A DNA stretch of 64,000 nucleotides from Pseudomonas sp. PB120 (GTDB lineage: Bacteria; Pseudomonadota; Gammaproteobacteria; Pseudomonadales; Pseudomonadaceae): NCBI RefSeq assembly GCF_009761815.1, contig NZ_RWIN01000038.1, positions 172,300-236,299 of the forward strand, given 5' to 3'. Positions 24,837 through 34,495 of the stretch are shown here, one piece after another. A program made the position numbers and the translations under genes. The notes under the pieces were generated by a model that was not told the DNA's origin, did not search any database, and was given only the letters and a program-made list of their open reading frames with translations. Position 1 is the stretch's first letter. Every line of letters starts with the position of its first letter.

Positions 24837-25277
24837 ATGACATTTTATATTTTCCTCCTCGCATGCGGAGCAGCGGCCAGCACAGGCTTTTTTTTCAAAC
24901 CGGGCCAGTGGTATGAGTCGCTTGCCAAACCCGGCTTCACGCCACCCAACTGGCTGTTTCCAGTCGCCTGGACGACTATTTACCTGTTGCTCGCTTGGGC
25001 TGGATATCGGTTGACCCAGATACCAGGCAGTCAGGGTGTGCTGGCTTTTTGGGCCGCGCAGATTGCGCTTAATACGCTATGGACACCGGTATTTTTCGGC
25101 GCTCACCACGTTCTCGCCAGCATGGTGATCCTCACGCTGCTTTGGCTGGTGGTCGCTGTGATGGTGTTTTTGGCTTTGCAGCTTGACGTGATCACTGGCT
25201 TGATCCTGTTTCCTTACCTTGTGTGGCTTTGTTTAGCGGGCGCGTTGAATTTCTTCATATTGCGCAACAACCGTTAG
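24837..25277 (+). CDS. tspO: TspO/MBR family tryptophan-rich membrane protein
   Basis: 146 residues with five transmembrane helices. The start is the ATG at 24837, placed correctly behind AAGGAAA; the GTG one codon earlier is less likely. Signature stretches: GQWYESLAKPGFTPPNWLFPVAWT (loop 1 and helix 2), a further Trp-rich WAAQIALNTLWTPVFFG, and the terminal YLVWLCLAGALNFFILRNN. Family members bind porphyrins and affect tetrapyrrole or light/stress responses. The stop codon overlaps that of the convergent xylR-like gene by three bases. Confidence 0.93.
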   Translation: MTFYIFLLACGAAASTGFFFKPGQWYESLAKPGFTPPNWLFPVAWTTIYLLLAWAGYRLTQIPGSQGVLAFWAAQIALNTLWTPVFFGAHHVLASMVILTLLWLVVAVMVFLALQLDVITGLILFPYLVWLCLAGALNFFILRNNR

Positions 25278-26455
25278 TTGCCCCTGGCGCCCTGCTGATA
25301 CTCACGAGGCGTACAGCCAAATTCTCGACGAAACACCGTGTGCAAATACTGCGCGGATTTGAAGCCGCAATTGCGCGCAATGTCGGCAATTGCCGAGTGG
25401 GTATTCTCCAGGCCGCTGGTGGCAGCCCCCAGTTTGAAGCGCAGGATCTCGTCGTGCACGCTGCAGCCCCGCACGTTGCGAAAGTGCGCCTCAAGCGATG
25501 AGCGCGACACCCCGACATAAGCCGCCACCTGCGCCGTCTTGATGCCTTGACACGCATATTGGCGGATGAACATCAGCGCCCGCATGACATGAGGGTTGCC
25601 TAAGGGTTGATGCAAACTCGACGCCTGCACGTTGATCGCATCAGGGGGGATCAGAATGTGCGTGCCCGTGGAGGGCATGCCGTGCAGCATCTGATGGAGC
25701 AGTTGCGCGGCGGTACGGCCCATGGTTTCGGTGCCCTGGATAACCGAACTCAGCGGAACCCGGGTCAGGCTGCGCGTCAGGGGGTCGTTGTCGATGCCGA
25801 TCAACGCCACTTGTTCCGGCACGGCGATCCCGGCGGTCAGGCAGGCTTGCAGCAACTGCCGGGCGCGGGCGTCGCTGACGGCGATGATGCCGATGGGCTT
25901 GGGCAGGCTTTGCAGCCAGGCGATCTGTTGCTCGACGGCGCTGTCCCAGAGCGGCGCGCTGGTCCCCATGCCGCGATAGACCTCGGCCTGCAGGCCGTCA
26001 CGTTTCATCAGTCGTCGAAAGGATTTTTCCCGCTCCTGGGCCCATCGATTGGCCTGTGCCTCCGGCAGGCTGAAGCAGGCAAAACGCGTCAGCCCCGCCT
26101 CGATCAAGTGCTCGTAAGCCAATGTGATCAACGCGTCGTTATCGGTAGCGACGTACGGAATTCCTTTGGGGTAGGCGCGCTCATCCTGATAGGAACCACC
26201 CACCGCCACCACAGGCAGCTCGCTGCCAGCCAGCGCCTCGCCAATCAGCGGATCGTCGAAATCGGCAATGATCCCGTCACCCTGCCAGCGCTCGATCCCT
26301 TTCAGTCGGCAGAGAAAGTCTTCTTCCAGAAACAGGTCCCAGGATGCGCGAGTGCTGCTCAGGTAATTGCCGATGCCGCTGATGATGCCACGGTCGTAGA
26401 TCTTGCTGCCGTTGAACAGCAGGGCAATACGGTGAACAGGCGGTACTGTTTTCAT
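25274..26455 (-). CDS. xylR: XylR-type AraC-family regulator with sugar-binding domain
   Basis: 393 residues from the ATG at 26455, the same size as enterobacterial XylR. The N-terminal two thirds form a periplasmic-binding-protein-like domain (LLFNGSKIYDRGIISGIGNYL, IIADFDDPLIGEAL, VPEQVALIGIDNDPLTRSLT). The C-terminal third carries two helix-turn-helix motifs (TAQVAAYVGVSRSSLEAHF and IADIARNCGFKSAQYLHTVF). Divergent from xylA, so it should activate the xylose operon when xylose is bound. In P. fluorescens the equivalent locus has also been called xut. Confidence 0.9.
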   Translation of the reverse strand: MKTVPPVHRIALLFNGSKIYDRGIISGIGNYLSSTRASWDLFLEEDFLCRLKGIERWQGDGIIADFDDPLIGEALAGSELPVVAVGGSYQDERAYPKGIPYVATDNDALITLAYEHLIEAGLTRFACFSLPEAQANRWAQEREKSFRRLMKRDGLQAEVYRGMGTSAPLWDSAVEQQIAWLQSLPKPIGIIAVSDARARQLLQACLTAGIAVPEQVALIGIDNDPLTRSLTRVPLSSVIQGTETMGRTAAQLLHQMLHGMPSTGTHILIPPDAINVQASSLHQPLGNPHVMRALMFIRQYACQGIKTAQVAAYVGVSRSSLEAHFRNVRGCSVHDEILRFKLGAATSGLENTHSAIADIARNCGFKSAQYLHTVFRREFGCTPREYQQGARGN

Positions 26456-26519
26456 TGTTTTTATTCTTGTTCCGGGGCCGGTGATCACCGAGGCGGTGTG
26501 CAGAGACTAGGCGTGGGAA

Positions 26520-26542
26520 CGACAAATCTCAATACGCAAAAT
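26520..26542 (+). promoter_or_regulatory. Candidate XylR operator (direct repeat)
   Basis: CGACAAAT and CGCAAAAT are 8-base near-repeats spaced 15 bases start to start, as expected for an AraC-type activator with two HTH motifs per subunit. They lie between xylR and xylA. The ten bases CGACAAATCT recur at 27991-28000, about 95 bases upstream of xylF, suggesting a second site. Confidence 0.45.
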
Positions 26543-26630
26543 CGCACCCTCTGTTGGTGACTTTCATAATCAGCAGGCACGGAGCCGTTGTTAGTATCGA
26601 GACACCGCCAAGAACAACAAGGACATTGCC

Positions 26631-27947
26631 ATGCCGTACTTCCCCGATGTCGACAAGATCCGCTACGAGGGCCCTGCCAGCGATTCTCCCCTCGCCTTCC
26701 GCCACTACGACGCCGATAAAATCATCCTCGGCAAACCCATGCGCGAACACCTGCGCATGGCCGCCTGCTATTGGCACACCTTCGTCTGGCCGGGCTCCGA
26801 CGTGTTTGGTGCCGGTACCTTCAAGCGCCCGTGGCAGCACGCCGGGGACCCAATGGAACTGGCCATCGGGAAGGCGGAAGCCGCGTTCGAGTTCTTCTCC
26901 AAACTGGGTATCGACTACTACTGCTTCCACGACACCGATGTCGCACCGGAAGGCCATTCGCTCCGGGAATACCGCAACCACTTCGCGCAAATGGTTGACC
27001 ACCTGGAGCAGCATCAGGAAAACAGCGGGATCAAACTGCTATGGGGAACCGCCAACTGCTTCAGCAACCCGCGCTTTGCCGCAGGCGCCGCCAGCAACCC
27101 GGACCCCGAAGTGTTCGCCTGCGCCGCCGCTCAGGTGTTCAGCGCCATGAACGCCACCCAACGCTTGAAAGGGTCAAACTACGTGTTGTGGGGCGGTCGA
27201 GAAGGCTACGAAACCCTGCTCAACACCGACTTGAAGCGTGAACGCGAACAACTGGGTCGCTTCATGCGCATGGTGGTCGAGCACAAACACAAGATTGGTT
27301 TCAAAGGCGACCTGCTGATCGAACCCAAGCCCCAGGAGCCCACCAAGCACCAGTACGATTACGACAGCGCCACCGTTTTCGGCTTTCTCCAGCAGTTCGG
27401 CTTGGAGAACGAAATCAAGGTCAACATCGAGGGCAACCACGCGACCCTCGCCGGGCACAGTTTCCATCACGAGGTTGCGACGGCCGTCTCACTGGGGATT
27501 TTCGGCAGCATCGACGCCAACCGCGGCGATCCGCAAAACGGCTGGGACACCGATCAATTCCCCAACAGCGTCGAAGAAATGACTCTGGTCACCTATGAAA
27601 TTCTCAAGGCCGGTGGTTTCACCAATGGCGGATTCAACTTCGACTCCAAGGTTCGCCGCCAAAGCCTCGACGAGATCGACCTGTTCCAAGGCCATGTCGG
27701 CGCAATGGACATCCTCGCCCTGTCACTGGAACGGGCGGCCGCCATGGTGCAGAACGACAGGCTCCAGCAGTTCAAGGATCAGCGCTATGCCGGTTGGCAA
27801 CAGCCGTTTGGGCAGGCGGTGCTGGAGGGCGAGTTCAACCTTCAGACATTGGCCGAACATGCGTTCGCCAACGAACTGAATCCACAAGCCGTGAGCGGCA
27901 GGCAGGAGATGCTCGAAAACGTCGTCAACCGGTTTATCCATCGCTGA
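26631..27947 (+). CDS. xylA: Xylose isomerase
   Basis: 438 residues, matching the class II enzyme size. It converts D-xylose to D-xylulose using two divalent metals. Visible: the catalytic His in [14 protein letters not shown], the metal-binding [52 protein letters not shown], and the late INFDSK-type sequence [16 protein letters not shown] precedes the ATG. First gene after the divergent regulator and followed by the xylose ABC importer genes on the same strand. Confidence 0.97.
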   Translation: MPYFPDVDKIRYEGPASDSPLAFRHYDADKIILGKPMREHLRMAACYWHTFVWPGSDVFGAGTFKRPWQHAGDPMELAIGKAEAAFEFFSKLGIDYYCFHDTDVAPEGHSLREYRNHFAQMVDHLEQHQENSGIKLLWGTANCFSNPRFAAGAASNPDPEVFACAAAQVFSAMNATQRLKGSNYVLWGGREGYETLLNTDLKREREQLGRFMRMVVEHKHKIGFKGDLLIEPKPQEPTKHQYDYDSATVFGFLQQFGLENEIKVNIEGNHATLAGHSFHHEVATAVSLGIFGSIDANRGDPQNGWDTDQFPNSVEEMTLVTYEILKAGGFTNGGFNFDSKVRRQSLDEIDLFQGHVGAMDILALSLERAAAMVQNDRLQQFKDQRYAGWQQPFGQAVLEGEFNLQTLAEHAFANELNPQAVSGRQEMLENVVNRFIHR

Positions 27948-28095
27948 TCGCCAACGAAGTCTGCGGCGCAGTAACGCTGTGACATTCGCACGACAAATCT
28001 GTGTCCGCTGCGCCTGCCGATTCTCTACAGTTCTACCAGCCCGATACTCATCGTCAGGCAGTGTCTTTCAAACAACAATAAAAGGACGCACCACC

Positions 28096-29097
28096 ATGAA
28101 GAAAGTAAAACGCACGCTATTGGCCGGCGCTCTGGCTCTGCTGTCGTTGCCGGCGATGGCCGATTCTGCCCATCCGAAAATCGGTTTCTCCATTGATGAC
28201 CTGCGACTGGAGCGTTGGTCGCGTGACCGCGATTACTTCGTCGCGGCGGCGGAAAAGATGGACGCCAAAGTCTTCGTGCAGTCGGCTGACGCCAACGAGC
28301 AGAAGCAGATCTCGCAAATCGAAAACCTTATTTCCCGTGGCGTCGATGTGATCGTCATCGTGCCGTTCAACGCCACGGTACTGACCAACGCAGTCGCCGA
28401 AGCGAAGAAGGCTGGCATCAAGGTGGTGTCTTATGACCGTCTGATTCTAAACGCCGATATCGACGCTTATATTTCCTTCGATAACGAAAAGGTCGGCGAG
28501 ATGCAGGCCAGCGGCGTGCTGCACGCAGCGCCTAAGGGTAATTACTTTTTGCTCGGCGGCGCGCCCACCGACAACAACGCAAAAGTCCTGCGTGAAGGTC
28601 AGATGAAAGTCCTGCAACCGGCCATCGACAAGGGCGATATCAAAGTCGTCGGCCAACAGTGGGTCAAGGAATGGAATCCCACCGAAGCGCTGAACATTGT
28701 TGAAAACGCCCTGGCCCGCAACGACAACAAGATCGATGGCATCGTCGCGTCCAATGACGCCACGGCAGGCGGCGCCATCCAGGCACTGGCCGCGCAGAAA
28801 CTCGCCGGCAAGGTGCCAATCTCGGGGCAGGACGCGGACCTTGCAGCGGTCAAGCGAGTGATCGAAGGCACTCAAACCATGACCGTGTACAAGCCACTGA
28901 AACTCATCGCCTCCGAAGCCGCCAGGCTCTCGGTGCAACTGGCACGCAACGAGAAACCGGCCTACAGCTCGCAATACGACAACGGCAGCAAAAAAGTCGA
29001 CACCATCTTGCTCACGCCGACTGCATTGACCAAGGACAACATCGATTTGCTGGAACAGGACGGGTTCTACACCAAGGCGCAGATAGCCGGGAAGTGA
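28096..29097 (+). CDS. xylF: D-xylose ABC transporter substrate-binding protein
   Basis: 333 residues from the ATG at 28096 (behind AAAGGA), with a signal peptide cut near PAMADSAH. The mature protein is a type I periplasmic binding protein: IGFSIDDLRLERWSRDRDYF, VIVPFNATVLTNAVAEAKKAGI, YDRLILNADIDAYISFDN, and SNDATAGGAIQAL with ISGQDADLAAVKRV. These are the ribose/xylose-class hinge and sugar-contacting stretches. A second possible XylR box lies upstream, so it may have its own promoter as well as readthrough from xylA. Confidence 0.95.
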   Translation: MKKVKRTLLAGALALLSLPAMADSAHPKIGFSIDDLRLERWSRDRDYFVAAAEKMDAKVFVQSADANEQKQISQIENLISRGVDVIVIVPFNATVLTNAVAEAKKAGIKVVSYDRLILNADIDAYISFDNEKVGEMQASGVLHAAPKGNYFLLGGAPTDNNAKVLREGQMKVLQPAIDKGDIKVVGQQWVKEWNPTEALNIVENALARNDNKIDGIVASNDATAGGAIQALAAQKLAGKVPISGQDADLAAVKRVIEGTQTMTVYKPLKLIASEAARLSVQLARNEKPAYSSQYDNGSKKVDTILLTPTALTKDNIDLLEQDGFYTKAQIAGK

Positions 29098-29115
29098 TCC
29101 TCCCGTAATACCCCT

Positions 29116-29217
29116 CTGTAGGAGCGAGCTCGCTCGCGAAAAACGTCAACGATGACGTGGGTTGTCTGAATGCCCGCGTTGTCCTGGTGTTTTTCGCGAG
29201 CAAGCTCGCTCCTACAG
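29116..29217. repeat. REPIN: paired inverted REP elements
   Basis: The two arms CTGTAGGAGCGAGCTCGCTC and GAGCAAGCTCGCTCCTACAG, each extended by GCGAAAAA/TTTTTCGC, are inverted around a variable core of about 40 bases. This is the standard Pseudomonas REP doublet moved by RAYT transposases. It sits in the gap between xylF and xylG, where the folded RNA may stabilise the xylAF part of the message or lower xylGH expression. Confidence 0.92.
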
Positions 29218-29250
29218 GACTCGTCTTGTACCCGCTTATGAGTCTCCGCC

Positions 29251-30807
29251 ATGTCCGATTATCTGCTGCAAATGAACGGCATCGTCAAAACCTTTGGCGG
29301 TGTCAAAGCGCTCAACGGCATCGACATCAAGGTCAAGCCGGGGGAATGCGTAGGGCTGTGCGGCGAGAATGGCGCCGGCAAGTCCACGCTGATGAAGATT
29401 CTGTCGGCGGTGTATCCCCATGGCACCTGGGACGGTGAAATTCTCTGGGACGGTCAACCGCTCAGGGCGCAATCGATCAGCGACACCGAAGCCGCCGGCA
29501 TCGTCATCATTCATCAGGAACTGACGCTGGTCCCTGACCTGTCCGTTGCCGAAAACATCTTCATGGGCCATGAACTGACGCTACCGGGTGGGCGCATGAA
29601 TTACCCGGCGATGATCCACCGCGCCGAAGCCTTGATGCGTGAACTGAAAGTGCCCGACATGAACGTATCGCTGCCGGTTTCGCAGTACGGCGGTGGCTAT
29701 CAGCAACTGGTGGAAATCGCCAAGGCACTGAACAAAAAAGCACGCCTGCTGATCCTGGATGAACCCTCCTCGGCCCTGACCCGTTCGGAAATCGAGGTGC
29801 TGCTCGACATCATCCGCGACCTCAAGGCCAAGGGCGTTGCGTGCGTCTACATCTCTCACAAACTTGATGAAGTGGCCGCCGTGTGCGACACCATTTCGGT
29901 GATTCGTGACGGCAAACACATCGCCACGACCGCCATGGCAGACATGGACATTCCACAGATCATCACCCAGATGGTCGGCAGGGAAATGAGTAACCTCTAC
30001 CCCACCGAGCCTCACGCTATCGGCGAAGTGATTTTCGAGGCCCGCCACATCACCTGTTACGACGTCGACGCCCCCAAACGCAAACGCGTCGATGATATTT
30101 CGTTCGTCCTCAAACGCGGGGAAATCCTTGGCATCGCCGGGCTGGTCGGTGCCGGTCGCACAGAACTGGTGACAGCGCTGTTCGGCGCCTACCCCGGTCG
30201 CCACGAAGGCGAAGTCTGGCTGGACGGCCAACTCATCGATACCGGCACGCCGCTCAAGTCAATCCAGGCCGGCCTGTGCCTGGTGCCCGAGGACCGTAAG
30301 CGGCAGGGCATCATTCCGGACCTGGGCGTCGGCCAGAACATCACCCTGGCCGTGCTGGACAGATACTCGAAGCTGACCCGCATCGATGCCGAAGCCGAAC
30401 TGGGCAGCATTGACCGGGAAATCTCGCGCATGCACCTCAAAACGGCGAGCCCGCTGCTGCCGATCACGAGTCTCTCTGGCGGCAACCAACAAAAAGCCGT
30501 ACTGGCAAAGATGCTGTTGGCCAAACCCAGGGTACTGATTCTCGACGAACCCACCCGCGGCGTGGATGTCGGCGCCAAGTACGAGATTTACAAGTTGATG
30601 GGGGCGCTGGCGGCCGAAGGTGTGTCGATCATCATGGTGTCTTCGGAGCTGGCAGAAGTGCTCGGCGTGTCCGATCGCGTTCTGGTGATCGGAGAAGGCC
30701 AGTTGCGTGGCGACTTCATCAACCACGGACTCACCCAGGAACAGGTGCTCGTCGCTGCACTCAACCAACCTGATCGCCATAACAATAATGATCGGAAGAC
30801 CGCGTAA
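29251..30807 (+). CDS. xylG: D-xylose ABC transporter ATP-binding protein
   Basis: 518 residues with two fused ABC domains, as in all sugar CUT2 systems. The first has Walker [10 protein letters not shown], signature-like [16 protein letters not shown] and Walker [12 protein letters not shown]. The second has a degenerate Walker [10 protein letters not shown], signature [15 protein letters not shown] and Walker [12 protein letters not shown]. The stop codon TAA is directly followed by the ATG of the permease gene. Confidence 0.96.
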   Translation: MSDYLLQMNGIVKTFGGVKALNGIDIKVKPGECVGLCGENGAGKSTLMKILSAVYPHGTWDGEILWDGQPLRAQSISDTEAAGIVIIHQELTLVPDLSVAENIFMGHELTLPGGRMNYPAMIHRAEALMRELKVPDMNVSLPVSQYGGGYQQLVEIAKALNKKARLLILDEPSSALTRSEIEVLLDIIRDLKAKGVACVYISHKLDEVAAVCDTISVIRDGKHIATTAMADMDIPQIITQMVGREMSNLYPTEPHAIGEVIFEARHITCYDVDAPKRKRVDDISFVLKRGEILGIAGLVGAGRTELVTALFGAYPGRHEGEVWLDGQLIDTGTPLKSIQAGLCLVPEDRKRQGIIPDLGVGQNITLAVLDRYSKLTRIDAEAELGSIDREISRMHLKTASPLLPITSLSGGNQQKAVLAKMLLAKPRVLILDEPTRGVDVGAKYEIYKLMGALAAEGVSIIMVSSELAEVLGVSDRVLVIGEGQLRGDFINHGLTQEQVLVAALNQPDRHNNNDRKTA

Positions 30808-31944
30808 ATGAATCAGGTCAAACAACTCTTCTCCCGCTACAAAATGCTCGCGCTGGTGATCGCCGTGGCGGTTATCTGGCTGTTCTTCAGCTGGCAGACC
30901 GAGGGCGGATTCTTAACGCCGCGCAACCTCTCCAATCTGCTGCGGCAGATGTCCATCACCGGGATTCTTGCCTGCGGCATGGTGCTGGTGATCATCAGCG
31001 GCGAGATTGATTTGTCAGTCGGCTCACTGCTGGGGCTGCTCGGTGGGCTGGCGGCGATTCTCGACGTGATCTACCACATACCGCTGCTCGCGAACCTTTC
31101 CCTTGTTGCCTTGTGCGGACTGCTGATCGGCCTCGCCAACGGTTACATGACCGCCTACCTGCGCATTCCGTCCTTCATTGTGGGGCTGGGCGGCATGCTG
31201 GCTTTCCGGGGCATTTTGCTGGGGATTACCGGCGGCACGACCATCGCCCCGGTATCACCGGAGCTTGTTTACGTTGGCCAGGGCTATTTACCGCATACGG
31301 TCGGCACGGGCCTGGGCGTTCTGCTGTTCGCACTGACGTTGTTCCTGACCTGGAAACAACGGCGCAATCGTGCCCTCCACGGTCTGGCGGCACACTCACG
31401 GGTGCGTGACATCATGCGCGTGGTGTTGATCGGCGCAGTGCTGGCCGGCTTCGTCCAGACGCTCAACAGTTATGACGGCATCCCCGTGCCGGTCCTGCTT
31501 TTGCTGATTCTGCTGGGCGTGTTCAGCTACGTGACCAGTCAGACCGTGTTCGGCCGACGCGTCTATTCAGTGGGCAGCAATATGGAAGCAACGCGCCTGT
31601 CCGGTATCAATGTACAGGCCGTGAAGCTCTGGATTTTCGGCATCATGGGCGTGATGTGCGCCCTCGCCGGTGTGGTCAACACCGCGCGCCTCGCTGCCGG
31701 CTCACCCTCGGCCGGCAGCATGGGCGAGCTCGACGCCATCGCCGCCTGCTTCATCGGCGGCACCTCCATGCGCGGCGGTTCCGGTACCGTCTACGGCGCC
31801 CTTCTCGGCGCGCTGGTCATCACCAGCCTGGACAACGGCATGTCGATGCTCGACGTCGACAGTTATTGGCAGATGATCGTCAAAGGCAGCATTCTGGTGT
31901 TGGCCGTGTGGGTCGATGTGAGCACCCGGACCGGACGACGCTGA
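30808..31944 (+). CDS. xylH: D-xylose ABC transporter permease
   Basis: 378 residues with about ten transmembrane helices, typical of CUT2 permeases. Diagnostic stretches: ITGILACGMVLVIISGEIDLSVGSLLGLLGG (helix 2-3), IPSFIVGLGGMLAFRGILLG, and DAIAACFIGGTSMRGGSGTVYGALLGAL near the C-terminus. Starts immediately after the xylG stop. Last gene of the operon in the window; no xylulokinase gene follows. Confidence 0.96.
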   Translation: MNQVKQLFSRYKMLALVIAVAVIWLFFSWQTEGGFLTPRNLSNLLRQMSITGILACGMVLVIISGEIDLSVGSLLGLLGGLAAILDVIYHIPLLANLSLVALCGLLIGLANGYMTAYLRIPSFIVGLGGMLAFRGILLGITGGTTIAPVSPELVYVGQGYLPHTVGTGLGVLLFALTLFLTWKQRRNRALHGLAAHSRVRDIMRVVLIGAVLAGFVQTLNSYDGIPVPVLLLLILLGVFSYVTSQTVFGRRVYSVGSNMEATRLSGINVQAVKLWIFGIMGVMCALAGVVNTARLAAGSPSAGSMGELDAIAACFIGGTSMRGGSGTVYGALLGALVITSLDNGMSMLDVDSYWQMIVKGSILVLAVWVDVSTRTGRR

Positions 31945-32488
31945 TCGGTTGCCAATAAAGTCATCCACGACAGTTTGCGTCTGGCGAGATGCCAGACGTC
32001 GTGACGGTCGTAACGCAGCCCAATCAATGGTTTCGGCTTGAGCAGAAAGCGCTGGTGACGGAACCCGCACCAGGTCACTCACCCTGTTTTGCTCACGCCG
32101 TTCGACTCTGTCAAAATCAACACTTCCCATTTCAAAATAGTCGAACCATCCGCTCTAAAACTACACTTCCCCTAGCAACTTAACACCTCTAAACTTAATT
32201 GCAACTCACTTGAATCGCCGCAACCCAAAGCAACTAAACATTACTTCGAATAGCTATATAAACAATAACTCCCACCGCACATAAAAACCAAATTCAGCCA
32301 AACCTCCCATCGCCACGAACACCCACTTTACGCCCGAAGTAAAAAACACTGGCCGCCTCGATACCACCTATCGGCAAATGGGTAAACTTATCAATTGGTA
32401 CGTTGCGAATCAGTGATTTCCATACATAATTATCCAGCGATATGAAACATCTAATCCTGCATTTTTTCGATTAACTGAGGGTAATCAC
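31945..32488. other. AT-rich intergenic stretch at the left edge of the toxin island
   Basis: About 540 bases without a convincing gene. From roughly 32110 on, base composition drops visibly to AT-rich (for example TTAACACCTCTAAACTTAAT) compared with the GC-rich xyl operon to its left. This marks a likely boundary of acquired DNA and may hold promoters for the small gene at 32489. Confidence 0.6.
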
Positions 32489-32701
32489 ATGGCACACTGG
32501 AAGCCGAGTGCAGCAAATGATCTGATGGCGTTCGCTGCTAACCATAACTTGGATGCACTTGTTGGCGCCTTTCAACAGACTGTGGACAACTGGGCAGACG
32601 CTCTACCCGGGTTTGCTCACGCCGTATTTCCTTTTGGGCGATATCGAGCGGAGGTCACCGGAGATGCAGGGCAAGTGGATAAAATAGAATTTGATATGTA
32701 A
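32489..32701 (+). CDS. Small conserved-pair protein, copy 1 (70 aa)
   Basis: 70 residues, starting MAHWKPSAANDLMAFAANHN and ending DKIEFDM. A GAGG lies upstream at a fair distance. No signal peptide or membrane helix: an N-terminal helical part (AANDLMAFAANHNLDALVGAFQQTVDNWADAL) is followed by a beta-rich end (FPFGRYRAEVTGDAGQVDKIEFDM). It is a paralogue of the next gene, with about two thirds of residues identical. Convergent with the toxin-like operon. Role unknown: candidates are antitoxin/immunity, chaperone, or small toxin component. Confidence 0.72.
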   Translation: MAHWKPSAANDLMAFAANHNLDALVGAFQQTVDNWADALPGFAHAVFPFGRYRAEVTGDAGQVDKIEFDM

Positions 32702-32751
32702 CCCCTTCCCTTCCCCGAAAACTATCTCTAGATACACCAAGAGGTGATCAA

Positions 32752-32964
32752 ATGGCAGTCTGGAATCCCGCGGCAGCAAACGATCTGATGGCGTTTGCCG
32801 CCAATCATGGCCTGACCCCTATGGTTGGAGCCTTTCAAAACATGGTGGACCTCTGGGCAAATGGTCTCCCCGGACACACCAACGCTACGTTTCCATTTGG
32901 CAATTATCAAGCCGAGGTCACTGCAGATACAGGGCAAGTGCACAGGATTCAATTTGACATGTAA
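32752..32964 (+). CDS. Small conserved-pair protein, copy 2 (70 aa)
   Basis: Exactly the same length as its neighbour and alignable without gaps: M-A-W-P-AANDLMAFAANH, VGAFQ--VD-WA--LPG, FPFG-Y-AEVT-D-GQV--I-FDM. AGAGGTGATCA just before the ATG is a good ribosome-binding site. The 50-base gap suggests one transcript with copy 1. The tandem arrangement and conserved ends show that both copies are under selection. Its 3' end faces the ricin-domain gene 84 bases away. Function unknown. Confidence 0.75.
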   Translation: MAVWNPAAANDLMAFAANHGLTPMVGAFQNMVDLWANGLPGHTNATFPFGNYQAEVTADTGQVHRIQFDM

Positions 32965-33048
32965 CTTTGTCTCTTGATGAATAAAGGTTGCGATTGAGTC
33001 AGCCTTCCATCCGTAACCTTTTCAAGAAGCTCTACACCTTCGCTAACT

Positions 33049-34398
33049 TCATGGATTTGCAACAGGTTCTAGCTTCCAGAATTGACCGCTGTAATTTTCT
33101 TTCGTATTGCCCATAAACCCAGGAAAGAAAGTGTCAGGGTTATTGTACGTATCCAAAATTTTCAAGTCACCCAATGATGCATTCGCCAGGCGAAACCAGC
33201 CACTCGAGTCGGTTTTCAGGCAGCGCCACCAATAACTTTTCGAAACCACCCCACCCTGCCCCTGCATCACACGTTCCACTTGTGCAGTTGTACCCAGTAA
33301 AAATATTGCCGGACTACCGGTATCGTTTCTTATGCGGCTTTCAATGCCCCACCACCCTTTACCATAACGGTGAAACCGCCACTGCTGGGATGTTGCTTCG
33401 TTGTAGTTGCCCTGATCATTTTGTCGTGCGCGTGGTTTCATGATTGTCCCGGCAGTATGCTGCGGGACCGCGGACACCGGACCGGGACGCCGGGCCGTGA
33501 GTACATAGCCTTTGTCGGACAAAAAAGAGTTGGTCATCAAGTACCATCTATTTTCATCGAGCGGACAGTTTTGATAGTAATTCGCCCCGGACAAATAGGC
33601 GTTTTGTGCAGGCATATCGGCAAGAAACTGACGGGCACGCCGGGAAATTTCGTCCCAGGCATTGAGGCCGACTTCCAGGTCCAGGTCGTACAACTGCGGT
33701 ATGCCGGAGGTTCCCGCGGGCAAAGCGACCGTCTTGCGCAGATAGGCCAGATTCGAGGTCAACATATTCCACCGGCCTACCATAGAACCCATTGCCAACC
33801 CCACATCCTCCATTTTCGGCCCGATGTTGACCCAGCTTGAATCAGGCGGGTTGTTTTTTCTGTATTGCCCGATGACGGAGTCGCTCGCATTTTTAAAGGC
33901 CATTGACTGTTGATTCACCTGCTGGCTGAGTTCACTCAACGTCGTTAACTTCTTGCTGATATTGTCGGCTGCCTGATCGAACTCCCCCCGGGCGCCGCCG
34001 GTGTTATTGGAGAGATTTTGAACAGCCGTTTGCAGACGCAACAAAAACTGCTTCATGTCGTCCGAGGCCAGCTCCGTCGCCAGTGTCTGCAAATTCGAAA
34101 AGGTTGTTGATCCCCAAACCTGGCAACTGGAACGAAGTTCGGCATATCCCCCCAGCTGGTTCAGGCGATCATTGAGGGTTGCTTTCACCCCCGGTTCGTC
34201 CAGGCAAACCAGAAATGCAAATTGATTGATGTTCGACCACATCCCTACGGGTAGGGCGAACAATTGACTGGCGTCCCCCGGGGAGAAATCAACCGCTCCA
34301 CTTTCTGCCGCTGCATTACGGGATACCGCCAATGCCAATCCCGTGGCCACCAGCATTGACAAGATGATTGACCTGACACCCGAGTTGGATCGATTCAT
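33049..34398 (-). CDS. Secreted protein with helical N-terminus and ricin-type lectin-like C-terminus
   Basis: 449 residues from the ATG at 34398 behind GGGAG. A Sec signal peptide runs to about residue 31 (SMLVATGLALAVSRNAAAES). Residues about 40-250 are predicted largely alpha-helical, with heptad-like runs (FDQAADNISKKLTTLSELSQQVNQQ). From about 275 on there are beta-trefoil-like features: YLMTNSFLSDKGYVLTAR, then SQQWRFHRYGKGWWGIESR and WWRCLKTDSSGWFRLANAS, ending SGQFWKLEPV; Q-W and GQFW units are typical of ricin_B repeats. Last gene of the toxin-like operon. It could bind host glycans and deliver the pore components. The lectin call is by pattern only. Confidence 0.65.
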   Translation of the reverse strand: MNRSNSGVRSIILSMLVATGLALAVSRNAAAESGAVDFSPGDASQLFALPVGMWSNINQFAFLVCLDEPGVKATLNDRLNQLGGYAELRSSCQVWGSTTFSNLQTLATELASDDMKQFLLRLQTAVQNLSNNTGGARGEFDQAADNISKKLTTLSELSQQVNQQSMAFKNASDSVIGQYRKNNPPDSSWVNIGPKMEDVGLAMGSMVGRWNMLTSNLAYLRKTVALPAGTSGIPQLYDLDLEVGLNAWDEISRRARQFLADMPAQNAYLSGANYYQNCPLDENRWYLMTNSFLSDKGYVLTARRPGPVSAVPQHTAGTIMKPRARQNDQGNYNEATSQQWRFHRYGKGWWGIESRIRNDTGSPAIFLLGTTAQVERVMQGQGGVVSKSYWWRCLKTDSSGWFRLANASLGDLKILDTYNNPDTFFPGFMGNTKENYSGQFWKLEPVANP

Positions 34399-34417
34399 GA
34401 TAATTCTCCCGGTGAAC

Positions 34418-34451
34418 CCGTGAGTCGTTTGGTTAACCAAGCGACTCACGG
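34418..34451. repeat. 34-bp near-perfect palindrome between two toxin-operon genes
   Basis: The sequence reads the same on both strands except for one mismatched pair: left arm CCGTGAGTCG, centre TTGGTTAACCAA, right arm CGACTCACGG. It lies 20 bases before the ricin-domain start and 45 bases after the stop of the giant gene. It lacks a following T-run on the minus strand, so it is not a standard terminator. An operator or an RNA-processing hairpin are both possible. Confidence 0.75.
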
Positions 34452-34495
34452 TTTCATGTCCCTATATGCCAGCCAGAATGGAGCTCGGGTCTCGG

